A stretch of DNA of 5,932 nucleotides, taken from assembly GCA_964344435.1 (NCBI GenBank), contig CAYFNH010000118.1, forward strand, positions 1 through 5,932, written 5' to 3'. Below the pieces are notes generated by a model. That model saw only the letters and a list, made by a program, of their open reading frames with translations. It was not told where the DNA came from and ran no database searches. How positions within the stretch are numbered: position 1 is the stretch's first letter; the number at the start of each line of letters is the position of its first letter. Positions 1 to 5,880 of this stretch are shown piece by piece. Source of the DNA: Thiopontia sp964344435 (GTDB lineage: Bacteria > Pseudomonadota > Gammaproteobacteria > GCF-002020875). The translations under genes were made by a program, and so were the position numbers.

Positions 1-2
1 AG

Positions 3-164
3 CTGTTGGAAAAGCAGCGTTATCGCTCGATGAAGAAGGGAAGAGTAAAGCGCAAACTGCGTTCAAGAATGCTGAAAGTGATACGCAAGGTGTTCCAACT
101 TCGTGACCTGCCTGGTGGAGAGGAGGTCGAAGAGATTGTGATTACAAAAATTCTGTTGCAGTAA
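3..164 (+). CDS. 3' end of a gene for a basic protein of unknown function (cut by window edge)
   Basis: An open frame enters from the left edge and ends at TAA 162-164, giving the last 53 residues of a protein. The visible part is strongly basic in its first half (a run of Lys/Arg around residues 10-29, including KKGRVKRKLRSR). It then has an acidic patch (GGEEVEEI) and a hydrophobic C-terminus ending ILLQ. I see no membrane segment or catalytic motif and do not recognise the family. The stop lies 20 bp before the start of the pentapeptide-repeat gene on the same strand, and no promoter or terminator is visible between them, so the two are probably co-transcribed. That this is a real gene is inferred from the uninterrupted frame and the spacing; an internal Met at 30-32 could start a very short ORF instead, but a longer gene reaching beyond the window is more likely. 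Confidence 0.5.
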   Translation: MLEKQRYRSMKKGRVKRKLRSRMLKVIRKVFQLRDLPGGEEVEEIVITKILLQ

Positions 165-170
165 CTGTTA

Positions 171-175
171 GAGAG
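171..175 (+). promoter_or_regulatory. Shine-Dalgarno that decides the start of the pentapeptide-repeat gene
   Basis: GAGAG at 171-175 lies 9 nt before ATG 185 but only 3 nt before the in-frame GTG at 179. It therefore supports ATG 185 as the start. ATG 188 is the next possibility. Confidence 0.5.
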
Positions 176-184
176 TGTGTGGTG

Positions 185-784
185 ATGATGAGAAACCAGT
201 CTGGTTATTCATGGGCGGTCTTGTGGGTAGGACTCCTGGTATTGTCTTTGGGGGTTGTGGCTCAGGCCGAGGCCGCCAGCCCCAAGGATGTGAAAAAGCT
301 CAAGCGAAAAAAGAGCTGCAAAAAATGTGACCTCAGTGGTGCAGTGCTGATCAAGCAGCGTCTTGGCAGGAAAAATCTGAGCAAGGCCAACCTGAAAAAA
401 GCAGATCTGAGTGATGCTGACCTCAAAATGGCTATCCTCAATAAGGCGATGTTGGCGGGTGCAAAGTTGAAGGGGGCCAACATGAGGGGGGTTACCGCCA
501 AGGGGTTAAAGGGGTATGGGCTCAATTTCGACGGAGTGGAGCTCTCATACTCAAACTTCTATCATGCAGATCTGGCGGCCGCCAGCTTCAGAGGGGCATC
601 GGTTAAGGGGGTTGATTTCAGCAAGGCCGATCTCAGCTGGACAGACTTTCGCGGCGTGGATCTTGGTAGCTCAAACTTTGCCGGCGCCAATATTGAAGGG
701 GCCGATTTCAGTGGGGCCAATCTACGGGCGGTGAAAGGCAAGCGTAAAGCCAGAAAAGGGATTCTGGCAAAAGGGTGGAGGTAG
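185..784 (+). CDS. Exported pentapeptide-repeat protein
   Basis: From ATG 185 the protein has 199 residues. Residues 1-30 form a signal peptide: a short charged start, a hydrophobic core at about 10-26, and Ala-x-Ala cleavage options after AQA (28) or AEA (30). The mature protein begins with a Lys/Arg-rich segment and a CKKCDLSGA motif (Cys45, Cys48). From about residue 47 to 180 it is built of A(D/N)LXX-type pentapeptides, for example ANLKKADLSDADL near 68-80 and ANIEGADFSGANL near 168-180. Such repeats fold as a right-handed quadrilateral beta-helix. A weaker stretch at about 101-115 separates two blocks. The tail is basic (KGKRKARKG). Members of this family have many roles, so no specific function can be assigned; the signal peptide places it in the periplasm or beyond and argues against a gyrase-protecting Qnr-like role. 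GTG 179 is a possible alternative start, less well spaced from the ribosome site. Confidence 0.88.
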   Translation: MMRNQSGYSWAVLWVGLLVLSLGVVAQAEAASPKDVKKLKRKKSCKKCDLSGAVLIKQRLGRKNLSKANLKKADLSDADLKMAILNKAMLAGAKLKGANMRGVTAKGLKGYGLNFDGVELSYSNFYHADLAAASFRGASVKGVDFSKADLSWTDFRGVDLGSSNFAGANIEGADFSGANLRAVKGKRKARKGILAKGWR

Positions 785-802
785 CCGGGTTACTCCACGC
801 CC
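773..802. terminator. Hairpin spanning both stop codons of convergent genes; possible two-way transcript end
   Basis: GGGTGGAG (773-780) and CTCCACGCCC (793-802) are inverted repeats: GTGGAG/CTCCAC pairs perfectly, and GGG/CCC extends it past one bulged G. A slightly different pairing also brings GTA 781-783 onto TAC 791-793. The structure covers TAG 782-784 of the pentapeptide gene and TAA 792-790 of the opposing gene. No T-run follows on either side, so it does not meet the classic intrinsic-terminator pattern. It may instead protect 3' ends or assist termination. Confidence 0.35.
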
Positions 803-1953
803 CAGTGTGCAGTTTCGATCCCCTCGCCCAGATCGGCCTCGATCAGCCTTCTGCGTACCTCCAGCAGCCGTTCGATTAGCGCTGGCTCAACCGCTTCATA
901 GGCTTCGGGATCAGGATTACGTTTGACCACTACCCCGAGGAGCTCGGTGATGGCGTTACCGATGGAGTTCTGACTGATGGTGACGATCAGCTTGCCGGAG
1001 TCATTGCGGTAGATAAGCTGTTTGAAGGCGGGCTGCCAACGGATGGCGTTGGCATATTTGGCATCCACAATACAGCGATCCCGTACCTTCTTGGCAGCCG
1101 CGAGGAACTCGTTGTTGAACAGCAGTTTTCTCTCTACTTGTTCCGGGAACCAGGTCTCCTTTGGTAGCGGTGCGTTGCGAGTGGAGACCTGAGTGAAGAA
1201 GGTGCGATAGAAGTCGATAAAGCCCTTCAGAATCAGATCATACTCCTGCCAGAAGAGAGGATCCTTGAGTGCCTCTGCCCCCCCCTGAATCTCCCAGCTG
1301 GGCAGTCCTTGTGGATAGTTGGTCAACTCCAGTTTTGCATCTCTCTCTTTGGCGGGCTTGAGTATTTTCAGGTCGAGAAAGGAGAAGAAATCCTGATAGG
1401 CATCCCGCACATAGGCCTGAAACAGACTGTGCTGCCCACCATCGGTCAGGTTGGGATTGTCGGGGTCAGCCGCTGGTGCTGAACGAAGTTGTTCCATCTC
1501 AAAGGCGATGAAATGGTTGTGGAGCATACGAATGCTGGGGACCCCGGGAGAGGTGAGCGACCAGGTTGCGTCCAGGCTTGCCTCACCGGCCAGAATCAGT
1601 GTCTTGGCCGGGTCGGGAAACTGCTCCAGCATATAGTGGATGATGATCTGGTTCATCCGGTTCCACACGTTCTTTACCCCTTCCGGCACCTGGGTACGAC
1701 GTACCGGACGTCCCAGCGGATTCAGTATCGTCTGCGAGGTGTTGTAGATAATGGAGGTATCGAAGGTGGTGCTATGGCCGAGCGCCTTGCGATAGAGCAG
1801 CAGGTTCTCGCTGTTTTTCAGCAGCCCGTTATTGTTGACCAGGTCGTTTAGATTCTCGGTGCTATTGAAAAATTCGTTGGGCTTCATCCCCTCGGGGACA
1901 TCGAGTGGGATGGGGCGAAACGGGGTAACGATCTCTCTGGGGCCGCTGTTCAT
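790..1953 (-). CDS. Conserved-looking protein of unknown function, last gene of the transporter cluster
   Basis: The start was placed at ATG 1953-1951 because AAGAGAGG sits about 4 nt upstream. A longer frame reaches 2082 but would overlap the end of nhaD with unconvincing sequence. The product has 387 residues, no signal peptide and no clear membrane helix, so it is probably cytoplasmic. Visible landmarks are a polar, Asn-rich N-terminal part (residues 27-50); a segment around 118-150 reading ILAGEAS, then SPGVPSIRMLHNHFIAF with His145 and His147; an aromatic-rich helical middle (178-255, YQDFFSFLDL, FIDFYRTFF); and a charged C-terminal helix (359-372). I do not recognise the family. The His-x-His after a Gly/Pro turn loosely recalls metal or nucleotidyl-transfer sites, but this is only a resemblance. 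The gene lies 58 bp after nhaD on the same strand and ends tail to tail with the pentapeptide gene. The coding strand carries a run of eight G (1278-1285 on +). Confidence 0.85.
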   Translation of the reverse strand: MNSGPREIVTPFRPIPLDVPEGMKPNEFFNSTENLNDLVNNNGLLKNSENLLLYRKALGHSTTFDTSIIYNTSQTILNPLGRPVRRTQVPEGVKNVWNRMNQIIIHYMLEQFPDPAKTLILAGEASLDATWSLTSPGVPSIRMLHNHFIAFEMEQLRSAPAADPDNPNLTDGGQHSLFQAYVRDAYQDFFSFLDLKILKPAKERDAKLELTNYPQGLPSWEIQGGAEALKDPLFWQEYDLILKGFIDFYRTFFTQVSTRNAPLPKETWFPEQVERKLLFNNEFLAAAKKVRDRCIVDAKYANAIRWQPAFKQLIYRNDSGKLIVTISQNSIGNAITELLGVVVKRNPDPEAYEAVEPALIERLLEVRRRLIEADLGEGIETAHWGVE

Positions 1954-1984
1954 GGTACCTCTCTTGACGGTTTCAGTGACATTG

Positions 1985-2011
1985 AGAGGCGTGATTATAC
2001 TGCACCCCTCT
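1985..2011 (-). promoter_or_regulatory. Palindrome enclosing a perfect TATAAT, possible promoter/operator of the last gene
   Basis: On the minus strand AGAGGGGTG (2011-2003) and CACGCCTCT (1993-1985) are 9-nt inverted arms with one mismatch. The 9-nt centre contains TATAAT (1999-1994), a consensus -10. A start near 1987 would give a leader of about 34 nt before ATG 1953. No good -35 is seen at 17-18 bp; the sequence there is A/T-only (ATATAT). The right arm abuts the nhaD stop codon. As RNA it would be a hairpin, but no U-run follows, so it is not a normal terminator. Promoter with overlapping operator is the preferred reading; an mRNA-stabilising or processing stem between nhaD and the last gene is the alternative. 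Confidence 0.4.
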
Positions 2012-3442
2012 TTACGATATATTGAAGTAGTGGCTGTTGATCCAGATGTGAGTGAGGATGCTGGCTCCATAACCTGCGGCAATGGCAGGCATCCAGCGCA
2101 GGTGAGAGAAGAAGGTGTAGTGGCCGCGTGCCTGGCCCATCAGGGCTACACCGGCTGCTGAACCGATGGAGAGCAGGCTGCCACCAACACCCGCCGTCAT
2201 GGTGACCAGCAGCCACTGGCCGGTAGACATCTCCGGGTTCATGGTCAGTACCGCAAACATCACCGGAATGTTGTCCACAATGGCCGAGAGTACCCCTACC
2301 GCAATGTTGGCGTAGGTTGCACCCCAGTCGGCATACATCAACTCCGAGGCCAGGCTGAGGTAGCCGATAAAGCCCAATCCCCCCACACAGAGGATGACAC
2401 CGTAGAAGAAGAACAGGGTGTCCCACTCGGCACGTGCTACCGGAGAGAAAAAGTCAAAGGCGATCGGAGAGCCAATATCTCCTTCCTGTTCAACCGTATC
2501 TTCCGGTTCGGCCAGGTCGTGATGAGCGGTCTTTTTCAGGTAGTAGCCGAACAGTTGCAGATAGCCCATTCCGGTCAGCATGCCGACCACAGGGGGCAGG
2601 TGGAGGAAGTTGTGGAAAGAGACGGCGGTCGCGATGGTGAGCAGAAACAGCAGCACAATGCGGCGAGCCCCACGTTTCATCGCTACGTTGTCCTCTACCT
2701 GCAGTGGGCGGTCGTCGGGAATGGCAAAGTGCATTGCCGCAGCCGGCAGCAGGAAGTTGACTGCAGAGGGGATAAAGAGGGCAAAAAAGGTCCAGAAATC
2801 TACCATTCCCTTCTGCCAGACCATCAGGGTGGTGATATCTCCAAAGGGGGAGAAGGCACCACCGGCGTTGGCCGCGACCACGATATTGATACAGCTGATG
2901 GAGATGAAGCGGCTGTTGTCACCTCCTACGGCCATCACCACGGCACACATCAGCAGGGCGGTAGTGAGGTTGTCGGCAATTGGTGAGATGAAGAAAGAGA
3001 GCAGACCGGTGATCCAGAACAGAACCCGGAAGCTGAAGCCACTCTTTACCAACCAGGAACGCAGGGCATCGAATACCTGGCGCTCCTCCATTGAGTTGAT
3101 ATAGGTCATCGCCACCAGCAGGAACAGTGCCAGTTCGGCATACTCCAGCAGGTTGTGTCGTACCGCCGCCTCGGCTGCGTGATTCATGCCATGCCCGGCA
3201 TAGACGATGGCGATCATTACCCAGATTACACCGGCTGCGATAATCACCGGTTTTGATTTTCGCAGTTCGGTAAATTCCTCTGCCATGACCAGAAGGTAGG
3301 CGGCCGCAAAGACCAGCAGTGCGCCCCAGCCTACCCAGTGGCTGGTCAGATCAAGTGTCTCGCCACCTGCTGCAGAGGCCATGGCCCACTGCGGTAGCAA
3401 GGAGAGTAGTGCAACAACAGAGAGCTTCACCAGGGATCTCAT
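2012..3442 (-). CDS. nhaD: NhaD-type Na+/H+ antiporter
   Basis: The 476-residue inner-membrane protein matches the NhaD family (ion transporter superfamily), which expels Na+ or Li+ in exchange for H+ and supports growth in salt and at alkaline pH. Signature stretches are ISPIADNLTTALLM (152-165), ANAGGAFSPFGDITTLMVW (191-209), AIVDNIPVMFAVL (387-399) and a Gly/Ser-rich GVGGSLLSIGSAAG (418-431). Polar membrane residues Asp157, Asn158, Asp202, Thr204, Thr205, Asp390 and Asn391 are the likely ion-path residues by family analogy. Hydrophobic segments fill most of the length, with a hydrophilic loop at about 303-325. Residues 1-24 look like a cleavable signal peptide (hydrophobic core, AMA/ASA), a known feature of many NhaD proteins. 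Length is normal for the family. ATG 3442 is supported by AGGAGAG (3456-3450), 7 nt upstream, which overlaps the TAG stop of the permease gene. This indicates one operon and likely translational coupling. Confidence 0.95.
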   Translation of the reverse strand: MRSLVKLSVVALLSLLPQWAMASAAGGETLDLTSHWVGWGALLVFAAAYLLVMAEEFTELRKSKPVIIAAGVIWVMIAIVYAGHGMNHAAEAAVRHNLLEYAELALFLLVAMTYINSMEERQVFDALRSWLVKSGFSFRVLFWITGLLSFFISPIADNLTTALLMCAVVMAVGGDNSRFISISCINIVVAANAGGAFSPFGDITTLMVWQKGMVDFWTFFALFIPSAVNFLLPAAAMHFAIPDDRPLQVEDNVAMKRGARRIVLLFLLTIATAVSFHNFLHLPPVVGMLTGMGYLQLFGYYLKKTAHHDLAEPEDTVEQEGDIGSPIAFDFFSPVARAEWDTLFFFYGVILCVGGLGFIGYLSLASELMYADWGATYANIAVGVLSAIVDNIPVMFAVLTMNPEMSTGQWLLVTMTAGVGGSLLSIGSAAGVALMGQARGHYTFFSHLRWMPAIAAGYGASILTHIWINSHYFNIS

Positions 3443-3454
3443 TTTGCGTCTCTC

Positions 3455-5596
3455 CTAAAAGACCAGGTTCATCATCACAATCAGTACCACCAGGAAGAGG
3501 ATGGTCATCACCCCGCCGGCACGCATGAAATCGGGTACACGATAGCCGCCAGGCCCCATGATCAGTGCGTTCACCTGATGTGTGGGGATCAGGAAGGAGT
3601 TGGAGGTTGCGAGGGCAACGGTCAGAGCAAAGACCGCCGGATCCGCACCGGCACCAATGGCAATGTTGACTGCCAGAGGAACCAACAGCACGGTAGCGCC
3701 GACGTTGGACATGACCAGTGTGAAGAAGGTTGCCAGTGCGGCTACGGCGGTCTGAATGACCCAGATCGGCATTCCGCCCACCACCAACAGAACCTGCTCG
3801 GCAATCCACTTTGCGGTACCGGTGGTTTCAACGGCCAGACCGAGGGGGATCAGTGAGGCGAGCAGGAATACGGTCTTCCAGCTTACCGCATCATACGCCT
3901 CATCGATATTGAGAACCCCGCTGAGAATCATGCCTACGGCACCAGTCAGCAATGCAACCGAGAGACGAATGTCGGTGAAAAGCACCATGAACAGGGCGAT
4001 GCCAAAAAAGATTCCAGCCGGGAGTAGCTTGTGAGAGCGTACCTCCTCCTGGCGGGGGTACTCGGTGGTTACCACCACAAAGTCCTTGTTCTTTTCGATC
4101 CGCTCCAGGTCATCCCAGGCGGTGTGTACCACCAGGGTATCGCCCGCCATGAAGGGTTGGTTGCGGATGTCGTCCCCCTCTTGCAGGGTTTCACCGTTGC
4201 GGTGCAGGGCGACCATCGCCAGGCCGTAGACCTTGCGCATCCAGATGTCGCGAGCGCTCTTTCCGATCAATCCGGAGCGCGGCGGGATGACCACCTCGGC
4301 AATACCGGACTTGCCTGGAGAGAGTGCATCAGTGAAGGTGCGCATCACTTCGCGCTGCTTGAGAGAGTACTTCTCGACAAAGTGGTTGAGGCTCTCCACT
4401 TCGGCCACAATCCCGAGCACCATGCCGGGGGCGAACTGGATGTCGCGGGCAACGGTACCGGGTCCGACTCTCACCTCTTGAGAACTCTGCTTGCTGGCAA
4501 TGATACGGATGCGATAGGCGGTCTCAACATCATCCAGGGTCAGGCCGATCAGTGGACTGCCGTCGGTTACGATGACCTCATGGACACAGAAGTCCACTCC
4601 ATAGATCTCTCGGTAGTACTCCATTGGGTCGGTACCAACGGTACCACTCTCGCTATGGGTGCGAGGCAATACCATGCGTCCGGCCACTACAAAATAGAGA
4701 ATGCCGGTCAGCACCAGTGCCACACCGACCGGGGTGACTGAAAACAGTCCCCATACTTCCATTTGTTGGGTAGGGGGGAGTGCCTTGTTGGAGGTGAGGA
4801 TCAGGTCATTCAGCAGGATCAGAGGGCTGGAGCCGACCATGGTCATGGTGCCGCCCAGGATTGCAGTGAAGCCCATCGGCATCAGCAGGCGTGACATCGG
4901 GATTCCGGAGCGTGCCGAGATACGGGAAACTACCGGCAGGAACAGGGCGGCTGCGCCTACGTTCTGCATGAAGGAGGAGATAAAGCCGACCGTACTGGAG
5001 ACAATCGGGATAATGCGTTTCTCGGTGGTCCCGCCCACATTGAGGATGAATCCCGCTACCCGGGTCATCAGGCCGGTCTTGTCGAGTCCGGCTCCGATGA
5101 TCATCACGGCAATGATGGAGATCACAGCATTGGAGGCGAAGCCATCAAACAGGTGTTGGTTGTTGACCAGCCCCTGTTGCAATCCCATCCAGGGGGCCAA
5201 TAGTGAGGTGAGTCCAAGCAGCACCATCACGGTCACGGCGGCTACGTCGACATCTACCACCTCAAATGCGAACAGGTAGATGGTAAGCATCAGGATGGCG
5301 GCGACCCAGGCGATCTCGATGGTGGGCACCACGGTGGCCAGATAGAGGGTGGCCAGCAGGAACAGGGAGGCAGAGATCAGTTGACGGGTGCTGAGGCCGC
5401 CAAGCCAGCGTAGTGCTTTGCGTCCGTGCCCTTGCAGTGGGATTCGGGTTACCTTGCCTTTTTTGGCTGGGGTAGTTGTGGTTGACCCTTCCTCTTCCAG
5501 TGTCTCGATTTTCTCCCGAGTGCTGAGTGCCAGCCCGTCAAATTCATGTGAGAGACCGTCTGCAGCCTGCTTGGCAGCCTTTACCACTCTTTCCAT
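3455..5596 (-). CDS. SLC13/DASS-type permease with two RCK_C (TrkA-C) domains
   Basis: The 713-residue protein is an inner-membrane carrier of the divalent anion:Na+ symporter (DASS, SLC13) type, whose members carry sulfate, phosphate or dicarboxylates. Residues 1-68 are a hydrophilic, partly helical extension with a Thr/Lys-rich linker. Membrane segments follow at about 71-134, 154-172, 194-222, 240-265 and 287-306. Two RCK_C-like domains lie at about 333-402 (EVIVTDGSPLIGLTL) and 430-500 (EVVIPPRSGLIGKS, then GDTLVV). The second membrane half covers about 525-713. The halves mirror each other: MQNVGAAALFLP (210-221) against MSNVGATVLLVP (629-640), and GGTMTMVGSSPLILLND (248-264) against ALATSNSFLIPTHQVN (661-676), the likely substrate/Na+ hairpin tips. 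SSP replaces the SNT typical of characterised carboxylate carriers, so the substrate is left open; sulfate or another inorganic anion is possible. ATG 5596 has AGGGAG (5608-5603) 6 nt upstream. It is the first gene of the cluster, 12 bp ahead of nhaD. Confidence 0.9.
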   Translation of the reverse strand: MERVVKAAKQAADGLSHEFDGLALSTREKIETLEEEGSTTTTPAKKGKVTRIPLQGHGRKALRWLGGLSTRQLISASLFLLATLYLATVVPTIEIAWVAAILMLTIYLFAFEVVDVDVAAVTVMVLLGLTSLLAPWMGLQQGLVNNQHLFDGFASNAVISIIAVMIIGAGLDKTGLMTRVAGFILNVGGTTEKRIIPIVSSTVGFISSFMQNVGAAALFLPVVSRISARSGIPMSRLLMPMGFTAILGGTMTMVGSSPLILLNDLILTSNKALPPTQQMEVWGLFSVTPVGVALVLTGILYFVVAGRMVLPRTHSESGTVGTDPMEYYREIYGVDFCVHEVIVTDGSPLIGLTLDDVETAYRIRIIASKQSSQEVRVGPGTVARDIQFAPGMVLGIVAEVESLNHFVEKYSLKQREVMRTFTDALSPGKSGIAEVVIPPRSGLIGKSARDIWMRKVYGLAMVALHRNGETLQEGDDIRNQPFMAGDTLVVHTAWDDLERIEKNKDFVVVTTEYPRQEEVRSHKLLPAGIFFGIALFMVLFTDIRLSVALLTGAVGMILSGVLNIDEAYDAVSWKTVFLLASLIPLGLAVETTGTAKWIAEQVLLVVGGMPIWVIQTAVAALATFFTLVMSNVGATVLLVPLAVNIAIGAGADPAVFALTVALATSNSFLIPTHQVNALIMGPGGYRVPDFMRAGGVMTILFLVVLIVMMNLVF

Positions 5597-5662
5597 TCCA
5601 TGCTCCCTGTCGGTTTGATGCGGTTTTTACACCTTGCTGGTGCGATGCTCAGGTGCTCTGCT

Positions 5663-5679
5663 AACAAGAAACGTGCCAA
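5663..5679 (-). promoter_or_regulatory. Sigma-54 (RpoN) type -24/-12 promoter of the transporter operon
   Basis: On the minus strand 5679-5663 reads TTGGCACGTTTCTTGTT. Against the consensus TGGCACG-N4-TTGC(A/T), every consensus base matches except the C of the -12 GC, which is T. The GG (5677-5676) and the -12 G (5665) are separated by the required 10 bases. The predicted start is near 5652, giving a 56-nt leader ending at ATG 5596. No better sigma-70 promoter is evident in this stretch. RpoN dependence also needs an enhancer-binding protein, whose gene is not in the window. Confidence 0.72.
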
Positions 5680-5683
5680 CCTT

Positions 5684-5723
5684 TATTTTTATATGTAATC
5701 TGTTGAAATAAAATATAAAAATA
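5684..5723. repeat. Perfect 11-bp inverted repeat flanking the IHF-like site
   Basis: TATTTTTATAT (5684-5694) and ATATAAAAATA (5713-5723) are exact reverse complements separated by 18 bp. The pair sits directly upstream of the -24 element, and the IHF-like core lies in the spacer. It is low-complexity A/T sequence, so chance is possible; it may serve as flexible or bent DNA, or as an operator. Confidence 0.45.
5696..5708 (-). promoter_or_regulatory. IHF-like binding site
   Basis: The minus strand 5708-5696 reads TTTCAACAGATTA, one mismatch from the IHF consensus WATCAANNNNTTR. It has A/T-rich DNA on its 5' side, as strong IHF sites do. It lies at about -44 to -56 from the predicted start, where IHF commonly bends DNA at sigma-54 promoters. 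Confidence 0.5.
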
Positions 5724-5744
5724 GAAAATGGTTATTTTTAGTGA

Positions 5745-5864
5745 TTGTTGCGGATTGCAATGGTGAAATGGTTTTTGGTTGGATTTGGTTTTAGTATCTT
5801 ATTGATGTAATAATATAAATGGTATCGGAAAGTTGGTTTTGTTGCATAATGTAATGGTTGTTGC
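5745..5864 (-). repeat. Three GCAACAA heptamers, candidate upstream activator sites
   Basis: TTGTTGC occurs on the + strand at 5745-5751, 5839-5845 and 5858-5864 (GCAACAA read towards the operon). The last two are 19 bp apart, close to two helical turns, and lie near -190 and -210 from the predicted sigma-54 start, the usual range for enhancer-binding proteins. The first is near -95. One copy carries GCAA in inverted orientation next to it (TTGC 5748-5751, GCAA 5757-5760). Which activator would bind is unknown. Confidence 0.4.
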
Positions 5865-5880
5865 AAAATTGAACGGTACA

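Noticed and set aside
1954..2082. Upstream extension of the unknown gene to an ATG at 2082
   Set aside because: It would overlap the 3' end of nhaD by about 70 bp and lacks a good ribosome site, while ATG 1953 has AAGAGAGG at proper spacing.
1995..2426. A 143-codon minus-strand ORF overlapping nhaD in another frame
   Set aside because: The product is a Cys/His/Gly-rich shadow without domain signals, and nhaD in the same place is unambiguous.
4031..4741. A 236-codon + strand ORF antisense to the permease gene
   Set aside because: It is a shadow of the coding strand: no family features, and the opposite frame encodes clear RCK_C domains and membrane segments.
5628..5640. Small dyad CACC-N5-GGTG in the operon leader (within 5630-5643)
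   Set aside because: A 4-bp stem is too weak to support a riboswitch or attenuator, and no known leader structure is recognisable.
5793..5807. A second IHF-like match on the minus strand (ATCAATAAGATA)
   Set aside because: It has two mismatches to the consensus and lies about 140-155 bp upstream of the predicted start, less fitting than the site at 5696-5708.
5760..5810. A + strand ORF of 16 codons for a hydrophobic peptide (begins MVKWFLVGFG)
   Set aside because: It is very short, has no convincing Shine-Dalgarno, and overlaps the control region; T/G-rich DNA yields hydrophobic codons by chance.
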